A stretch of 64,000 bases of DNA. It comes from JABWBH01 sp964526695 (GTDB lineage: Bacteria; Planctomycetota; Phycisphaerae; UBA1845). Shown here piece after piece: positions 53,665-62,812 of the stretch (its first letter is position 1; every line of letters starts with the position of its first letter). The translations under genes and the position numbers were made by a program. The notes below the pieces were generated by a model. That model saw only the letters and a list, made by a program, of their open reading frames with translations. It ran no database searches and was not told where the DNA came from. The stretch covers positions 1 through 64,000 of the forward strand of contig CAZGJA010000121.1 of assembly GCA_964526695.1 (NCBI GenBank), given 5' to 3'.

Positions 53665-55986
53665 TCAGCTTGCCAGCGGCGCCGACTGGCGCGGCGCCGG
53701 CTCCGCGGCGGCGCGCGCGGCGTCGGCACGCGGATAGGCGACGCGCCCGTGGTAGAGACTGCACAGCGCCTTGACCAGCGCCTGCTCGACCTTGTGAATG
53801 GCCGCGAGGGTGATCTCGCACTCGTCGAACTGCCCGTCGCTGAGACGGTCGGTGACGATCTGGTGAACGACGCTCTCGATGCGCCCGGGCGAGGGATCGC
53901 GCAACGACCGCACCGCGCCTTCGACGCCGTCGCAGAGCATCAGGACCGCCGTCTCGCGCGAGCGCGGCTTGGGGCCGGGGTAGCGGAACTCCGCCTCGGC
54001 CACGTCGCGGTCGTGCTTGCCCGTGGAGATGGCGGGCTGTTTTTCCGAGGCGATGTGGTGGAAGTAGCGGACCAGCGTCGTGCCGTGATGCTCGCGGATG
54101 AACGGCAGGAGCGCACCCGGCAGCTTGTACTCGCGGGCCAGCTCGACGCCGTCCTTCACGTGCGACAGGATGATCAGCAGACTCATTCGCGGCGCAAGGT
54201 TCTCATGCCGGTTGATCGGCGCGGACTGGTTCTCCGTGAAATACCCGGGCTTGAAGATTTTTCCGACGTCGTGATACAGCGCGCCCACCGAGGCCAGCAG
54301 CGCGTCGGCGCCGATCGCCCCACAGGCCTCGTCCGCCAGCTTGCTGACCGTCAGGCTGTGCTGGTAGGTGCCGGGCGCTTCCCGCGCCAGCAGTTGCAGC
54401 AGCGGCTGCGCCGAGTCGCGGTACTGCATCAGCATCAGCGGCGTGGCCAGCCGGAACACGCCCTCGACAAACGGCAGGATGCCCGACACGAAAAACGCCG
54501 ACGCCATCGAGCAGCCGGCCGCCCACACGGCGCGATGCACCGCGAACGCCAGGCTCTCGCGCATCATCACGTCGCCCGCCAGGCCGGCGAGCGCCGCGGC
54601 CACCGCGGTGAGCAATCCGGCGGTAATGATCCGCGTGCGGGAGCGCACGGCGTCGAGCTGGAACGCCAGCACCGACGCGCCGGCGGACATCGTCAGCATC
54701 AGCGGCAGCGATCCGCGCGCCGCCAGCGTCGCCAGCACGCAGACAATGCTCATCGCGCCGATGGCGAAACGTCGTGGAAAGAAAATCGCGAACGCGCCCG
54801 CGCAGCACAGCGCGGGGATCAGCACCAGCTCGCGGTACGCCGGCCACTGCACCGCGAAGAACCGCGAGGCCGCGATCGTGCCGATCACCAGGAGGGCGAA
54901 CGTCCAGCGGTTGCTGCGATGCTCGAGCATCCGGGCCTGATGCTGCGACACATAGATAATCAGCCCGATGGCCACGATCGCGATCAGCACCAGCCGCCCC
55001 GCCGCTTGCAGCCGCGTCTCAAGTTTGACCGCGCCCGCCGCGGGATCATCCGAATCCAGGAATGCCGCGAACGCCGCACGGTGCGCCAGCAGAAGCTCCA
55101 CGTCGCGCACCGTCAGCACGTCGGTCGTCGCGCCGGCGGCGGGAACGACGAAGGCCTCGCCGCGCTTGAACGCGAACTTCGCGGGAATCACCGTCTCCTG
55201 ACGCGCGTTCATTTCCTGCGTCGTGCGATCAGCGTCGTAGTGCAGGGTGGCCGTCTGCGCGAGCCACGTTTCCATGAGGTCGGCGACCGGCTCGCGGAGC
55301 GGCGCCGGCAGCGAAGCGACAATGATGCCCGCGGCCTGCGCGATCCGGTCACGCGACTCCAGCGGCGTGACCTCGTCGAGCGGGAGCGACCGGACGGTTG
55401 CGGCGTCGCCCTCGCCGCGATGCACAAGGATCCAGCTCGCGCTCGACCCGGGGCTGCGCGGCTCGCGCTCCAGATCACGAATCGTGTAGGTGGTGAGGAT
55501 CGATGCCTCCACGCCGTCCAGCGCGGGCGGCGTCGATTCCTCTTGCGAACGGATCGCGTTCCGCAGCGTCGTAAAGCTCTCGGGGAGCACGTCCTTCAAA
55601 CCCTGCTGCGCCTTCAGCGAGGGCAACGGTACGTCTTGATAGGCCGCGTCGAGCACGGTCCGCAAACGGCGCATAAGCTCCCGCGCCTGCGATTCGTCGA
55701 ACGTGTAGTGGCTGGGCGCGTTCTCCCGCGCCTTGCGTTTCTCGAAATCCGTCGTGGCCCGGTCGGCGACCTCGAAATCCACGAGCGCGACGACCGGCGA
55801 CTGGATCCGCTGACCCAGCGTGTACGGCAGCGGCTCCGGCCCATAGAGCGTCGCCAGCGAAAACCCTGCCAGACACACCGCCAGCATGCGCATCGGGCGG
55901 CTGGAGAGCGCGTGCCACAGCTTGATCAGCGGCGACGGCCCTGATTTCCACTTCTTCTCCAGGTTGGTTCGACGTCGAAAGGCCAT
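53665..55986 (-). CDS. 7TM-HD family phosphohydrolase (PgpH-like)
   Basis: A 773-residue membrane protein. It has one N-terminal helix (about 32-50), a large extracytoplasmic 7TMR-HDED-like domain (about 55-320), about seven helices (about 325-530) and a cytoplasmic HD domain with HSLTVSKLADEACG and HD (572-573) in LYHDVGKIFKP, then HENLAPR and REHHGTTLVRYF. PgpH members degrade cyclic di-AMP; that role here is likely by homology and context. It is 24 bases after phoH. The C-terminal 20 residues are Ala/Arg/Pro-rich. Confidence 0.9.
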   Translation of the reverse strand: MAFRRRTNLEKKWKSGPSPLIKLWHALSSRPMRMLAVCLAGFSLATLYGPEPLPYTLGQRIQSPVVALVDFEVADRATTDFEKRKARENAPSHYTFDESQARELMRRLRTVLDAAYQDVPLPSLKAQQGLKDVLPESFTTLRNAIRSQEESTPPALDGVEASILTTYTIRDLEREPRSPGSSASWILVHRGEGDAATVRSLPLDEVTPLESRDRIAQAAGIIVASLPAPLREPVADLMETWLAQTATLHYDADRTTQEMNARQETVIPAKFAFKRGEAFVVPAAGATTDVLTVRDVELLLAHRAAFAAFLDSDDPAAGAVKLETRLQAAGRLVLIAIVAIGLIIYVSQHQARMLEHRSNRWTFALLVIGTIAASRFFAVQWPAYRELVLIPALCCAGAFAIFFPRRFAIGAMSIVCVLATLAARGSLPLMLTMSAGASVLAFQLDAVRSRTRIITAGLLTAVAAALAGLAGDVMMRESLAFAVHRAVWAAGCSMASAFFVSGILPFVEGVFRLATPLMLMQYRDSAQPLLQLLAREAPGTYQHSLTVSKLADEACGAIGADALLASVGALYHDVGKIFKPGYFTENQSAPINRHENLAPRMSLLIILSHVKDGVELAREYKLPGALLPFIREHHGTTLVRYFHHIASEKQPAISTGKHDRDVAEAEFRYPGPKPRSRETAVLMLCDGVEGAVRSLRDPSPGRIESVVHQIVTDRLSDGQFDECEITLAAIHKVEQALVKALCSLYHGRVAYPRADAARAAAEPAPRQSAPLAS

Positions 55987-56010
55987 ACTCAGACCCGGCG
56001 TTGGAATGCC

Positions 56011-56979
56011 TCATCCCGAGTGGTTCGTCATGCTCCCGTAGGCGTCCACGACCTGCTGCACCAGCGGATGGCGGACGATGTCCTTTTCAGTCAGGCGGAC
56101 GATCGCCACCCCCACGGCGTTCTGCAGACGGCGCACGGCGTCAATCAAACCGCTCTGCCGCCCGCCTTCGAGGTCCACCTGCGTGTCGTCCCCCGTGACG
56201 ATCATCTTGCTGCCGTTGCCCAGCCGCGTGAGGAACATCAGCATCTGCCGCGGCGTGGCGTTCTGCGCTTCGTCCAAGATGACGGCCGCGTGGTTCAGCG
56301 TTCGCCCGCGCATGAACGCCAGCGGGCTGATCTCGATGATGTCGTTGGCGATGAAACGGCGCACCTGCTCGAACGGCATCATGTCGTGCATGGCGTCAAA
56401 CAACGGGCGCAGGTACGGGTTGACCTTCGCCTGCATGTCGCCCGGAAGGAAGCCCAGCTTCTCCCCGGCCTCCACCGCCGGTCGAACGAGCACAATGCAC
56501 TTGATCGACCCGGCCTTCAGCAGCGACACCGCCATCGCGACCGCCAGATACGTCTTGCCCGTGCCCGCCGGCCCCAGGCAGATCGTCAGGTCATGATCGC
56601 GCACGGCTTGGAGATAAATCTGCTGGCCGGGCGTGCGCGCCGTGATGTGCGTCGAGGAGAGGTACACGCGAATGTGGGGCTGCCCGGCGTCCGAGTGCGG
56701 CGAGTGCCCCGCCCGCTCGATGGCGTCCGCGACGGAGTCGTCATCCAGCCCGGGACCGACGCGCAGAATGTCCTGCAGCTCCTCGATCACCAGCTTGGCG
56801 CGCCCCACCGACTGCGACTTGCCGGCAATGTGGATGTGATCGCCGCGGGCGGAGATGGCGACGTCGAAAGCCGTGCGGATTCGACGCAAGTGGCGGTCGG
56901 ACGGTCCGTACAAGGCGCCGCGATGGCGGGGGTCGTCGATTTTGAGCGTCAGCTCAACGGGTTGATTGTCGTCCATCAT
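56011..56979 (-). CDS. PhoH family protein
   Basis: A 322-residue ATPase. A KH-like N-terminal segment (about 8-75) precedes the P-loop NTPase with Walker A GPAGTGKT (136-143), VLVRPAVEAGEKLGFLPGD (signature of PhoH), ILDEAQNATPRQMLMFLTR (Walker B) and VTGDDTQVDL. PhoH proteins act in RNA metabolism. First gene of the four-gene run phoH, 7TM-HD, ybeY, CNNM; spacing is 24 bases to the next. Confidence 0.92.
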   Translation of the reverse strand: MMDDNQPVELTLKIDDPRHRGALYGPSDRHLRRIRTAFDVAISARGDHIHIAGKSQSVGRAKLVIEELQDILRVGPGLDDDSVADAIERAGHSPHSDAGQPHIRVYLSSTHITARTPGQQIYLQAVRDHDLTICLGPAGTGKTYLAVAMAVSLLKAGSIKCIVLVRPAVEAGEKLGFLPGDMQAKVNPYLRPLFDAMHDMMPFEQVRRFIANDIIEISPLAFMRGRTLNHAAVILDEAQNATPRQMLMFLTRLGNGSKMIVTGDDTQVDLEGGRQSGLIDAVRRLQNAVGVAIVRLTEKDIVRHPLVQQVVDAYGSMTNHSG

Positions 56980-57056
56980 TCAGTCGCGTGCCGCGCCGGA
57001 TTCCCCATCCGCCCATCCAGTAGGCTTCGGCGAACCGGCGGCAAAACTCCATCCCG

Positions 57057-58061
57057 CTACACCACGCCCCACACCTCCGCCAGCAAAAACCACGCGGCGG
57101 GCAGCGCCGCACAGGGGCTGTCCAGCAAGTCCAGTATACCCCCATACGTGGGAATGTAAGAGGCGGAGTCCTTCACTTGGGCCTCCCGCTTAAGGCAAGA
57201 CTCGAATAAATCACCCACGAGTGCAACCAATGCGAGAACGGCCCCCAACAAGGCCGCGCGAGCGTAGCCGAGCTTCTCGAAAGTCGAGCAGATTTCACCG
57301 ATCAGGATGCGATGTCGGGGAGTGTCCTGCGTGGCCAGGAACGGAGGCAGTGCGTCCGTCCAGCGATAGAGAGCGACCAGCCCCACGGCGACGCCGGCAC
57401 TGAGCGCGACGCCGCCGAACAGACCCTCCCATGACTTGGCGGGACTGATGGCCGGAATGAGCTTGTGCCGCCCGAAGGCCGACCCGACGAGGTACCCGCC
57501 GATGTCCGAGCACTTCGTGATGAGGAAAATGAGGAGCACCAGCCAGGCCCCCTCGGCAGGCGAAGCCCAGACCCGGCATCTCAGCAGCACAGCGAACGAC
57601 GGCAGCAACCCGAGGTAGAGAATCATCAGCAGCGTCGAGCCGGCGTCGCGCAGGGTTCGGCCGGGGTCTTTGCGGAACACCTGCAAGGTCATCGTGCCCA
57701 GCACGGCCGCGACGAGCAGGATGAGCTGGCCGATCTCGCCGTCGAGAGTCCGCGGGCGATTGCCCAGCCAACCGGTGGAGGCGACCCAAGGCTGGATCAT
57801 CAGGAGGAAGATGATGCAGAACGCCCAGGCGGAGTGAGGTCGGCAGTCCGCGCGCATCAACATGCCGCGCAGCTCCCAAGCGGAGGCGAGAACCATCAGC
57901 AGCACGATGAGCGGGATGAAACTCCCCTGCCGCAGCAGCGCGGCGAAGGGGTAGGTGTCCTCCGTCGTCGCCGCGATCAGACCGTCGGCCATGGCGATGA
58001 TGAACATCAGCAGGATGGCGATGATGCCGAAGCTGATTCGTTGAACGACTTTGAGGCTCAT
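57057..58061 (-). CDS. cdsA: Phosphatidate cytidylyltransferase (CDP-diglyceride synthase)
   Basis: A 334-residue polytopic protein with about eight helices that makes CDP-diacylglycerol from phosphatidate and CTP. It has KCSDIGGYLVGSAFGRHKLI, SPAKSWEG and the family signature near the end, KREAQVKDSASYIPTYGGIL with LDLLDS (usual form GHGGILDRxDS; His and Arg are replaced here). ATG 58061 was chosen, as upstream codons lack a good start. The neighbours rsgA upstream (72 bases) and phoH downstream (77 bases) are on the same strand. Confidence 0.85.
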   Translation of the reverse strand: MSLKVVQRISFGIIAILLMFIIAMADGLIAATTEDTYPFAALLRQGSFIPLIVLLMVLASAWELRGMLMRADCRPHSAWAFCIIFLLMIQPWVASTGWLGNRPRTLDGEIGQLILLVAAVLGTMTLQVFRKDPGRTLRDAGSTLLMILYLGLLPSFAVLLRCRVWASPAEGAWLVLLIFLITKCSDIGGYLVGSAFGRHKLIPAISPAKSWEGLFGGVALSAGVAVGLVALYRWTDALPPFLATQDTPRHRILIGEICSTFEKLGYARAALLGAVLALVALVGDLFESCLKREAQVKDSASYIPTYGGILDLLDSPCAALPAAWFLLAEVWGVV

Positions 58062-58133
58062 GCTCGTTCGAAGAAGGAGGATAGCGGTGCCTGCATTTGG
58101 CAACCGCGTGGGAAGGCGGATTCTCGAAGCCAC

Positions 58134-59276
58134 TCAATCGTAACAAGGTTCATACGCCGGGTCCGTGAACATGCGGACATAGCTTTCATGCCGCAGCGGA
58201 TCGATCGCGCCGCCCTCCACGCCGCGAATGACCGCGCAATCCGCCTCGTGGATGTGCGTGCAGTCGGGGAACTTACACGATGGGATGAATTCAAGGAACT
58301 CCACGAAATACTGCTCCAGCTCGAAGCGGCCCAGCACGGAGATGTCCATCGAGCGCACGCCCGGCGTGTCCACGATGTAGCCGCCGCCCCGAAGCGGCAT
58401 GAGGATGGCCGTCGTGGTGGTGTGCCGTCCCTTGCCGAAACGTCGGTCCAGCGCCCCGACGCGCAGGTTTAGATCGGGCTGAAGGGCGTTGAGCAGGGCG
58501 CTCTTGCCGACGCCGCTTTGTCCAACCACAACCGAGGAACGATCGGTCAGCGCGGCGCGAAGCTCCTCAAGCCCCGCGCCGTTCAACGCGCTGGTGGCGA
58601 AGGCGGCATAACCCAGCGGGCGGTAGATATCGAGCACTTCCTCCGCCTCGGGATCGAGGTCGATCTTGTTCATGCAGATGATGGGGGTCATGCGCCCTTT
58701 GAGCGCGGCGACGATGTAGCGATCCATAAGGTGCGGCTTGGGCGGGGGGAGACCGGCGCTGGTGACGATGACGACCTGATCGACATTGGCGGCGACGGCG
58801 TGAACGCGCTTGCCGGCCTTGCGCAACAGCTCCGTGCGGCGCGGCTCGACGCGCTCGATGAAGCCTTCGCCGGGGGCGTCGCTTGTCGGCAGGGAGGCCT
58901 CGCGGAAGCGCACGATATCGCCGACCGTCAGCGGACTTCGGGCGTCGATGAGCTGCGTGCGCAGCAGACGCCGCAGCCCGCAGAGCCAGACGTGCCCGTC
59001 GGCATCGACTTCGTTGAGCCGCCCCCGAATGCTCAGCACGACGCCCGTTCTCAGCGCGTACCGCTCGCTCTCGTCCACGAGGATCGTGCGCTTGCGGGAG
59101 AGGTCGCCCTTCGTGCGGATCTGCTCGCTTTGGTGGCCCTCAAGCTCACCGCCCTCGGCCTGCCGGGTCTGTCGCGTCCAGTCCTTAATGCGTGCGGGGC
59201 GTCCGCGGTTGCGGCGGAACGCCACCCGCACTTTCTTCTTCGACACGGGTCCACCCTGACCGGCCTGGTCGTCCAT
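58134..59276 (-). CDS. rsgA: Ribosome small-subunit-dependent GTPase A
   Basis: A 380-residue circularly permuted GTPase. An N-terminal OB fold (about 75-145) precedes G4 NKID (203-206), G1 GQSGVGKS (252-259) and G3 DTPGVRS, followed by the zinc site CKFPDCTHIHEADC. RsgA helps late 30S assembly. The first 60 residues are basic. Its start abuts the metalloprotease stop directly (59276/59277), so translation is probably coupled; GTG at residue 11 is an alternative start. Confidence 0.92.
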   Translation of the reverse strand: MDDQAGQGGPVSKKKVRVAFRRNRGRPARIKDWTRQTRQAEGGELEGHQSEQIRTKGDLSRKRTILVDESERYALRTGVVLSIRGRLNEVDADGHVWLCGLRRLLRTQLIDARSPLTVGDIVRFREASLPTSDAPGEGFIERVEPRRTELLRKAGKRVHAVAANVDQVVIVTSAGLPPPKPHLMDRYIVAALKGRMTPIICMNKIDLDPEAEEVLDIYRPLGYAAFATSALNGAGLEELRAALTDRSSVVVGQSGVGKSALLNALQPDLNLRVGALDRRFGKGRHTTTTAILMPLRGGGYIVDTPGVRSMDISVLGRFELEQYFVEFLEFIPSCKFPDCTHIHEADCAVIRGVEGGAIDPLRHESYVRMFTDPAYEPCYD

Positions 59277-60857
59277 CTAGTCGCACGTCACCAGCAGCGG
59301 GGATTGACAACCCGCGGGTTCCTCCAGCGCCACCGTCACACTCGAATGATAGCAGCAGATATTCCCAATGGCTCGATCGTTCACGATGGGAATCGTAATG
59401 GGCAGCCCATTGTAGGACACAATGACATCCTGCCCGTGGTGTGCGTCGCTCCACAGCAGCACTTTCGCGGTGACCGTGCCGGAACCGCCACATTTGGCGC
59501 GGAACTTGCGGATGTCGCCGCATTTCACGTCGCACTCGGCGTCGGAAAGCAGATCACAACCCACACCCCGGTCGAGGTACGGCAGGATGGCCTCGGTCAG
59601 CGTGCGCTCATGGAAGCCGAGGATGATGTTGCTCATGCCGCCGGTGCAGCCGTGGCAGTAGCTCATGATCGTGCCGTATCGCCGCAGGGTGCAATCGCCC
59701 AGCCCGCATCCATCGATCGGGGGAGAGTGGTCGTGCGTGTGCGGAGCGCCGAAGTTGTGCCCCAGTTCATGGCAGACGACGAAGGGATCCCAGTTCTGGT
59801 AGTGGTGGTCCCGCAGCGGATAAGGGAACGCGCCGCCCAGCGCGCCGGACAGCCCGTACTCATACCCCCAGTTGCACAGCCCGGGCAGGTAGGCCACGCC
59901 GCCGCCGTACATCGAGGACAAAATGTGCGCCGCATGACGGGGCACGTGCCCCATGTTGGCGTTCCAGTAGTTCTGAAACTCGCCGAGTCCGCCGCCGGCG
60001 TACGGGTCCACGTCCGAGTCCCACACCCGCAGGAAGCTGAGGCGGATGCGCGCGTTCACGTCGCGCGTGTAGATTTCGTTGACCGCGCCCCACAGCGTGG
60101 CCGCATATTCGGCCGAGCGCACGGCGTCGCCCCCGAAGATCTGCCCGGTGTACTCCCAGTCGGTGTCCACCGCGAGAATCGCCACGCGGCATCGCGCGCC
60201 GTTGGCGAACTCCGCGCCGCCCTCATCGGTGTCCTCGAACTCGATCCTGGAGAAGGCGGAAGAATCCGTGAGGCAGTCGAACCCCTTCCAGTCGATGCTC
60301 CCTTCCGGAAGCTCCGCGGGGTCGAAGATGACCGGCGGCATGTTCATTCCTGCCGGTCCGGTGGACAGGATGTACGTGCGCCCGTCGCGGATGACGTAAC
60401 CGAATTGAGCATCATCCGAGAGGCTCAGGTACACGCGGCTGGCCGGCTCGCCGAGGATATGGCCTGAAAGCAACGTCAGCCCCGGCAGTGCGAGCGGGTG
60501 CTCGCCGCCGGTGGAACCGACGACGATCTTCGCATCCGGCGTGAAAAGATCGATCCTGCGGACCAGCAGATCGGCGCGGTTTTCGGACCTCACCGGGAAG
60601 CCTTCGAGCACGAATGGTCCGTCCAGCGATTCATACCGGTCATCGCGCCGACTGAACGCAAGTCGCGTCACCCCGTCGCCGTCCGCCGCCACAGCCTCAA
60701 GCGGCGACGCTACCCGGGGCAGCGGCGGCGACACCTGGGAGCGTTGCGGCCCATCCTCCGCCCGCGAGGGCGCAAGGGCAAACATCCCCCCCGCCAGCAC
60801 GAAAACCACCCACAAACCACGCCCCCCCACCCAGCTTCCCATTTCCCTGCCATTCAT
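59277..60857 (-). CDS. Secreted zinc metalloprotease (reprolysin-like)
   Basis: A 526-residue protein with a signal peptide (about residues 13-32). The propeptide-like region (about 35-215) precedes a catalytic domain with VAILAVDTDWEYTGQIFGGD and the zinc motif HELGHNFGAPH (363-373), followed by TIMSYCHGC (Met-turn), as in reprolysin/adamalysin-like peptidases. A Cys-rich C-terminal part (about 420-526) follows. ATG 60857 has AGGGGG seven bases upstream. It probably digests proteins outside the cell. Confidence 0.85.
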   Translation of the reverse strand: MNGREMGSWVGGRGLWVVFVLAGGMFALAPSRAEDGPQRSQVSPPLPRVASPLEAVAADGDGVTRLAFSRRDDRYESLDGPFVLEGFPVRSENRADLLVRRIDLFTPDAKIVVGSTGGEHPLALPGLTLLSGHILGEPASRVYLSLSDDAQFGYVIRDGRTYILSTGPAGMNMPPVIFDPAELPEGSIDWKGFDCLTDSSAFSRIEFEDTDEGGAEFANGARCRVAILAVDTDWEYTGQIFGGDAVRSAEYAATLWGAVNEIYTRDVNARIRLSFLRVWDSDVDPYAGGGLGEFQNYWNANMGHVPRHAAHILSSMYGGGVAYLPGLCNWGYEYGLSGALGGAFPYPLRDHHYQNWDPFVVCHELGHNFGAPHTHDHSPPIDGCGLGDCTLRRYGTIMSYCHGCTGGMSNIILGFHERTLTEAILPYLDRGVGCDLLSDAECDVKCGDIRKFRAKCGGSGTVTAKVLLWSDAHHGQDVIVSYNGLPITIPIVNDRAIGNICCYHSSVTVALEEPAGCQSPLLVTCD

Positions 60858-61238
60858 GAGACGTCCCCCTGATTCTCTGCGACCCGCCCGCGATCGACGA
60901 CCAGAAGACCGCGCAGCAGACCTGTTCCCCTCCGGCCCGGAGACATCTCCGTGCCGGAACCCACCAGCATAGCAAGAGACAACCAAGTTGTTAATTGGCA
61001 GCGGGCTGTCGTACCGTAATCTGCAACCCCGTAGCGCCTTAATCAGCAAGCCCCCACAGCGCCTGCATCAGCGAGCCGTTGAACCAGGATGGCGCGGACC
61101 TCCGGGACGTGCATGACGGCTCCCTCGGCAGCGAGAGATGTGGCGGAACGCCTCCCCCTGAAAGGCGGAGGCTGGGAGGGGGCTCCTTCGGCAACGGCGC
61201 GACATGCGATGTGCGGTGCGCTGCCGAGCGGGTGTGAA
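60858..61238. other. Intergenic region, no gene seen
   Basis: GC-rich sequence with one imperfect hairpin (GCCTCCCCCTGAAAGGCGGA with GGCTGGGAGGGGG, about 61149-61180). The metalloprotease promoter should lie near its right part, but no clear elements were seen. Confidence 0.5.
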
Positions 61239-62615
61239 TCATCGATCGCCGCCTGCGGTTTCATCCAACAAGAGCGTCAGTCGGCGAAGGGTCCGCGCGG
61301 TCGCCCCCTGGTTGGCGATCACGACCTCGCGCCCTCGACGTCCCAAGTCTGACGCGTCACGGACGGCATTGAGAAGTGATTCGACCTCCCGGCAGAGCTG
61401 CGCGGCATCGGCCGCGGTTCGGATCGCGCCCACGGCGCTGAAGGCGCTGACCGGCTCGTGGAAATTCTCCATGTGCGGCCCGCAGAGCATGGGCTTGGCG
61501 AGGGCGGCCACTTCAATCGGATCGGATCCGCCCATGGGCGCCAGCGACCGGCCCACGAAGACGACCGTGGCCAGCGCATAGAACTTGCGCAGCTCGCCGA
61601 GCGTGTCCCCGAGGATGACGAAGTCCGCCTGGCCGCTTGCCGGCTTCGGGCTTGTAGCGATCGGTCCATTCTTCGGACCGCCGACCGGGACCGCGCCTGC
61701 CGCATCCACCCTCTGCTCCGCACTGTCAGGGCATTGCGTGCGTCGCAGGCATCGCAGGCCTCGGGCCTCGATGAGGCGAGCGACTTCGTCAAAACGCTCG
61801 GGCTTGCGCGGCACGATGGCGAGCCGGATGCGTTGACCCTTGTCAACCAATATCCGGTACGTGTCGAGCAGAATCTCCTCCTCGCCCGGTCCGGTGCTGC
61901 CGCACACCCATAGCGGGACACGCGGGTCGATGCGCATGGCGACGCGGAGCGACTCCATCCCCGGCACGTCGTCCGTCACGGCGGCCGTGTCCCACTTCAG
62001 CGAGGACGTGATCTCGACGCGATCTTTCCCCACGCCCAAGCCGAGAAAGCGATCGGCAATCGCGCGATCCTGCGCGCCGACCCACGTCAGCCGCGCGAAC
62101 ATGGATCGCGCAAGCCCGCCGAGCCGGCTCAGCCGTCGCGCGCTGCGCGGCGTCAGTCGTCCGTTGACGATGGCGACCGGGATGTCGCGGCGATGCGCCT
62201 GTTGCACGAGGTTGTACCAGACCTCCAGCTCGACCAGCACGATCAATGTGGGCCGGATGCGGTCGAGGGCGCGGTTGATCGCCACGCTGAAGTCGAGCGG
62301 GAATCGGAACACGCGCTGGGGGCCGTAGAGCTGCGTCGCCCGGGCAAAGCCGGTGTCGGTGGTTGAGGAAACGACGATCTCCACGTCCGGTCTCGACTCC
62401 GCCAGGCCCTTGACCAGTGCCGGCGTGCAGTTGACCTCGCCCAGCGAGACGGCGTGAATCCATACCCGCGGCCGGTTCGGGGAGAATCGCGGAACGCCGC
62501 CGAACCGCTCTCGCCAGCCATGCCGGTTTTTCTTCAGGACGAGTGCCTGGTAGAGGGCAAACGGCAGGTAAAGCAGCCCCGCGAGGAGATAAACGAGATC
62601 CGCCAGCCAGCGCAT
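61239..62615 (-). CDS. waaA: 3-deoxy-D-manno-octulosonic acid (Kdo) transferase
   Basis: A 458-residue GT-B glycosyltransferase that adds Kdo to lipid A precursors, implying LPS. It has an N-terminal membrane anchor (about 5-25), VWIHAVSLGEVNCTPALVK with the conserved Glu, a middle segment VVSSTTDTGFARA, GSTGPGEEEILLDTYR and GDTLGELRKFYALATVVFVG then SLAPMGGSDPIEVAAL. A variable Ala/Pro insertion (about 300-330) is unusual. Sole LPS gene in the window. Start ATG 62615. Confidence 0.9.
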   Translation of the reverse strand: MRWLADLVYLLAGLLYLPFALYQALVLKKNRHGWRERFGGVPRFSPNRPRVWIHAVSLGEVNCTPALVKGLAESRPDVEIVVSSTTDTGFARATQLYGPQRVFRFPLDFSVAINRALDRIRPTLIVLVELEVWYNLVQQAHRRDIPVAIVNGRLTPRSARRLSRLGGLARSMFARLTWVGAQDRAIADRFLGLGVGKDRVEITSSLKWDTAAVTDDVPGMESLRVAMRIDPRVPLWVCGSTGPGEEEILLDTYRILVDKGQRIRLAIVPRKPERFDEVARLIEARGLRCLRRTQCPDSAEQRVDAAGAVPVGGPKNGPIATSPKPASGQADFVILGDTLGELRKFYALATVVFVGRSLAPMGGSDPIEVAALAKPMLCGPHMENFHEPVSAFSAVGAIRTAADAAQLCREVESLLNAVRDASDLGRRGREVVIANQGATARTLRRLTLLLDETAGGDR

Positions 62616-62659
62616 CGCGGCATCCTAACGAAGCCGGACAACGGCAGGCAACCGCCACG

Positions 62660-62793
62660 TGTGACACCGGTTTCCCAACCGGTGAGTCTGGCACCGGTTC
62701 CCCAACCGATGCTTGTGGTACAGGCTAACCAGCCGGTGTGTGTGGCACCGGTTTCCCAACCGGTGAGTGTGGCACAGGTTTTCCAACCTGTGC
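62660..62793. repeat. Five-unit array of 27-bp ACCGGTTTCCCAACCGGTG repeats
   Basis: Five imperfect units of 27 bp (CACCGGTTTCCCAACCGGTG in the first and fourth). Each carries a short palindrome (ACCGGTT...AACCGGT) followed by GTGGCAC-like sequence. It lies between the TPR gene and kdtA on the same strand. Two more units lie at 51046-51100. Confidence 0.85.
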
Positions 62794-62812
62794 AAAACCG
62801 GGGCAGCGCCCG

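Noticed and set aside
53485..55944. 819-codon plus-strand frame opposite the 7TM-HD gene
   Set aside because: Arg/His/Gln-rich antisense shadow without family features.
58518..60467. 649-codon plus-strand frame opposite rsgA and the metalloprotease
   Set aside because: Antisense shadow; both opposite genes are well supported.
62660..62793. CRISPR array
   Set aside because: Units are adjacent 27-bp repeats that diverge from each other and have no unique spacers.
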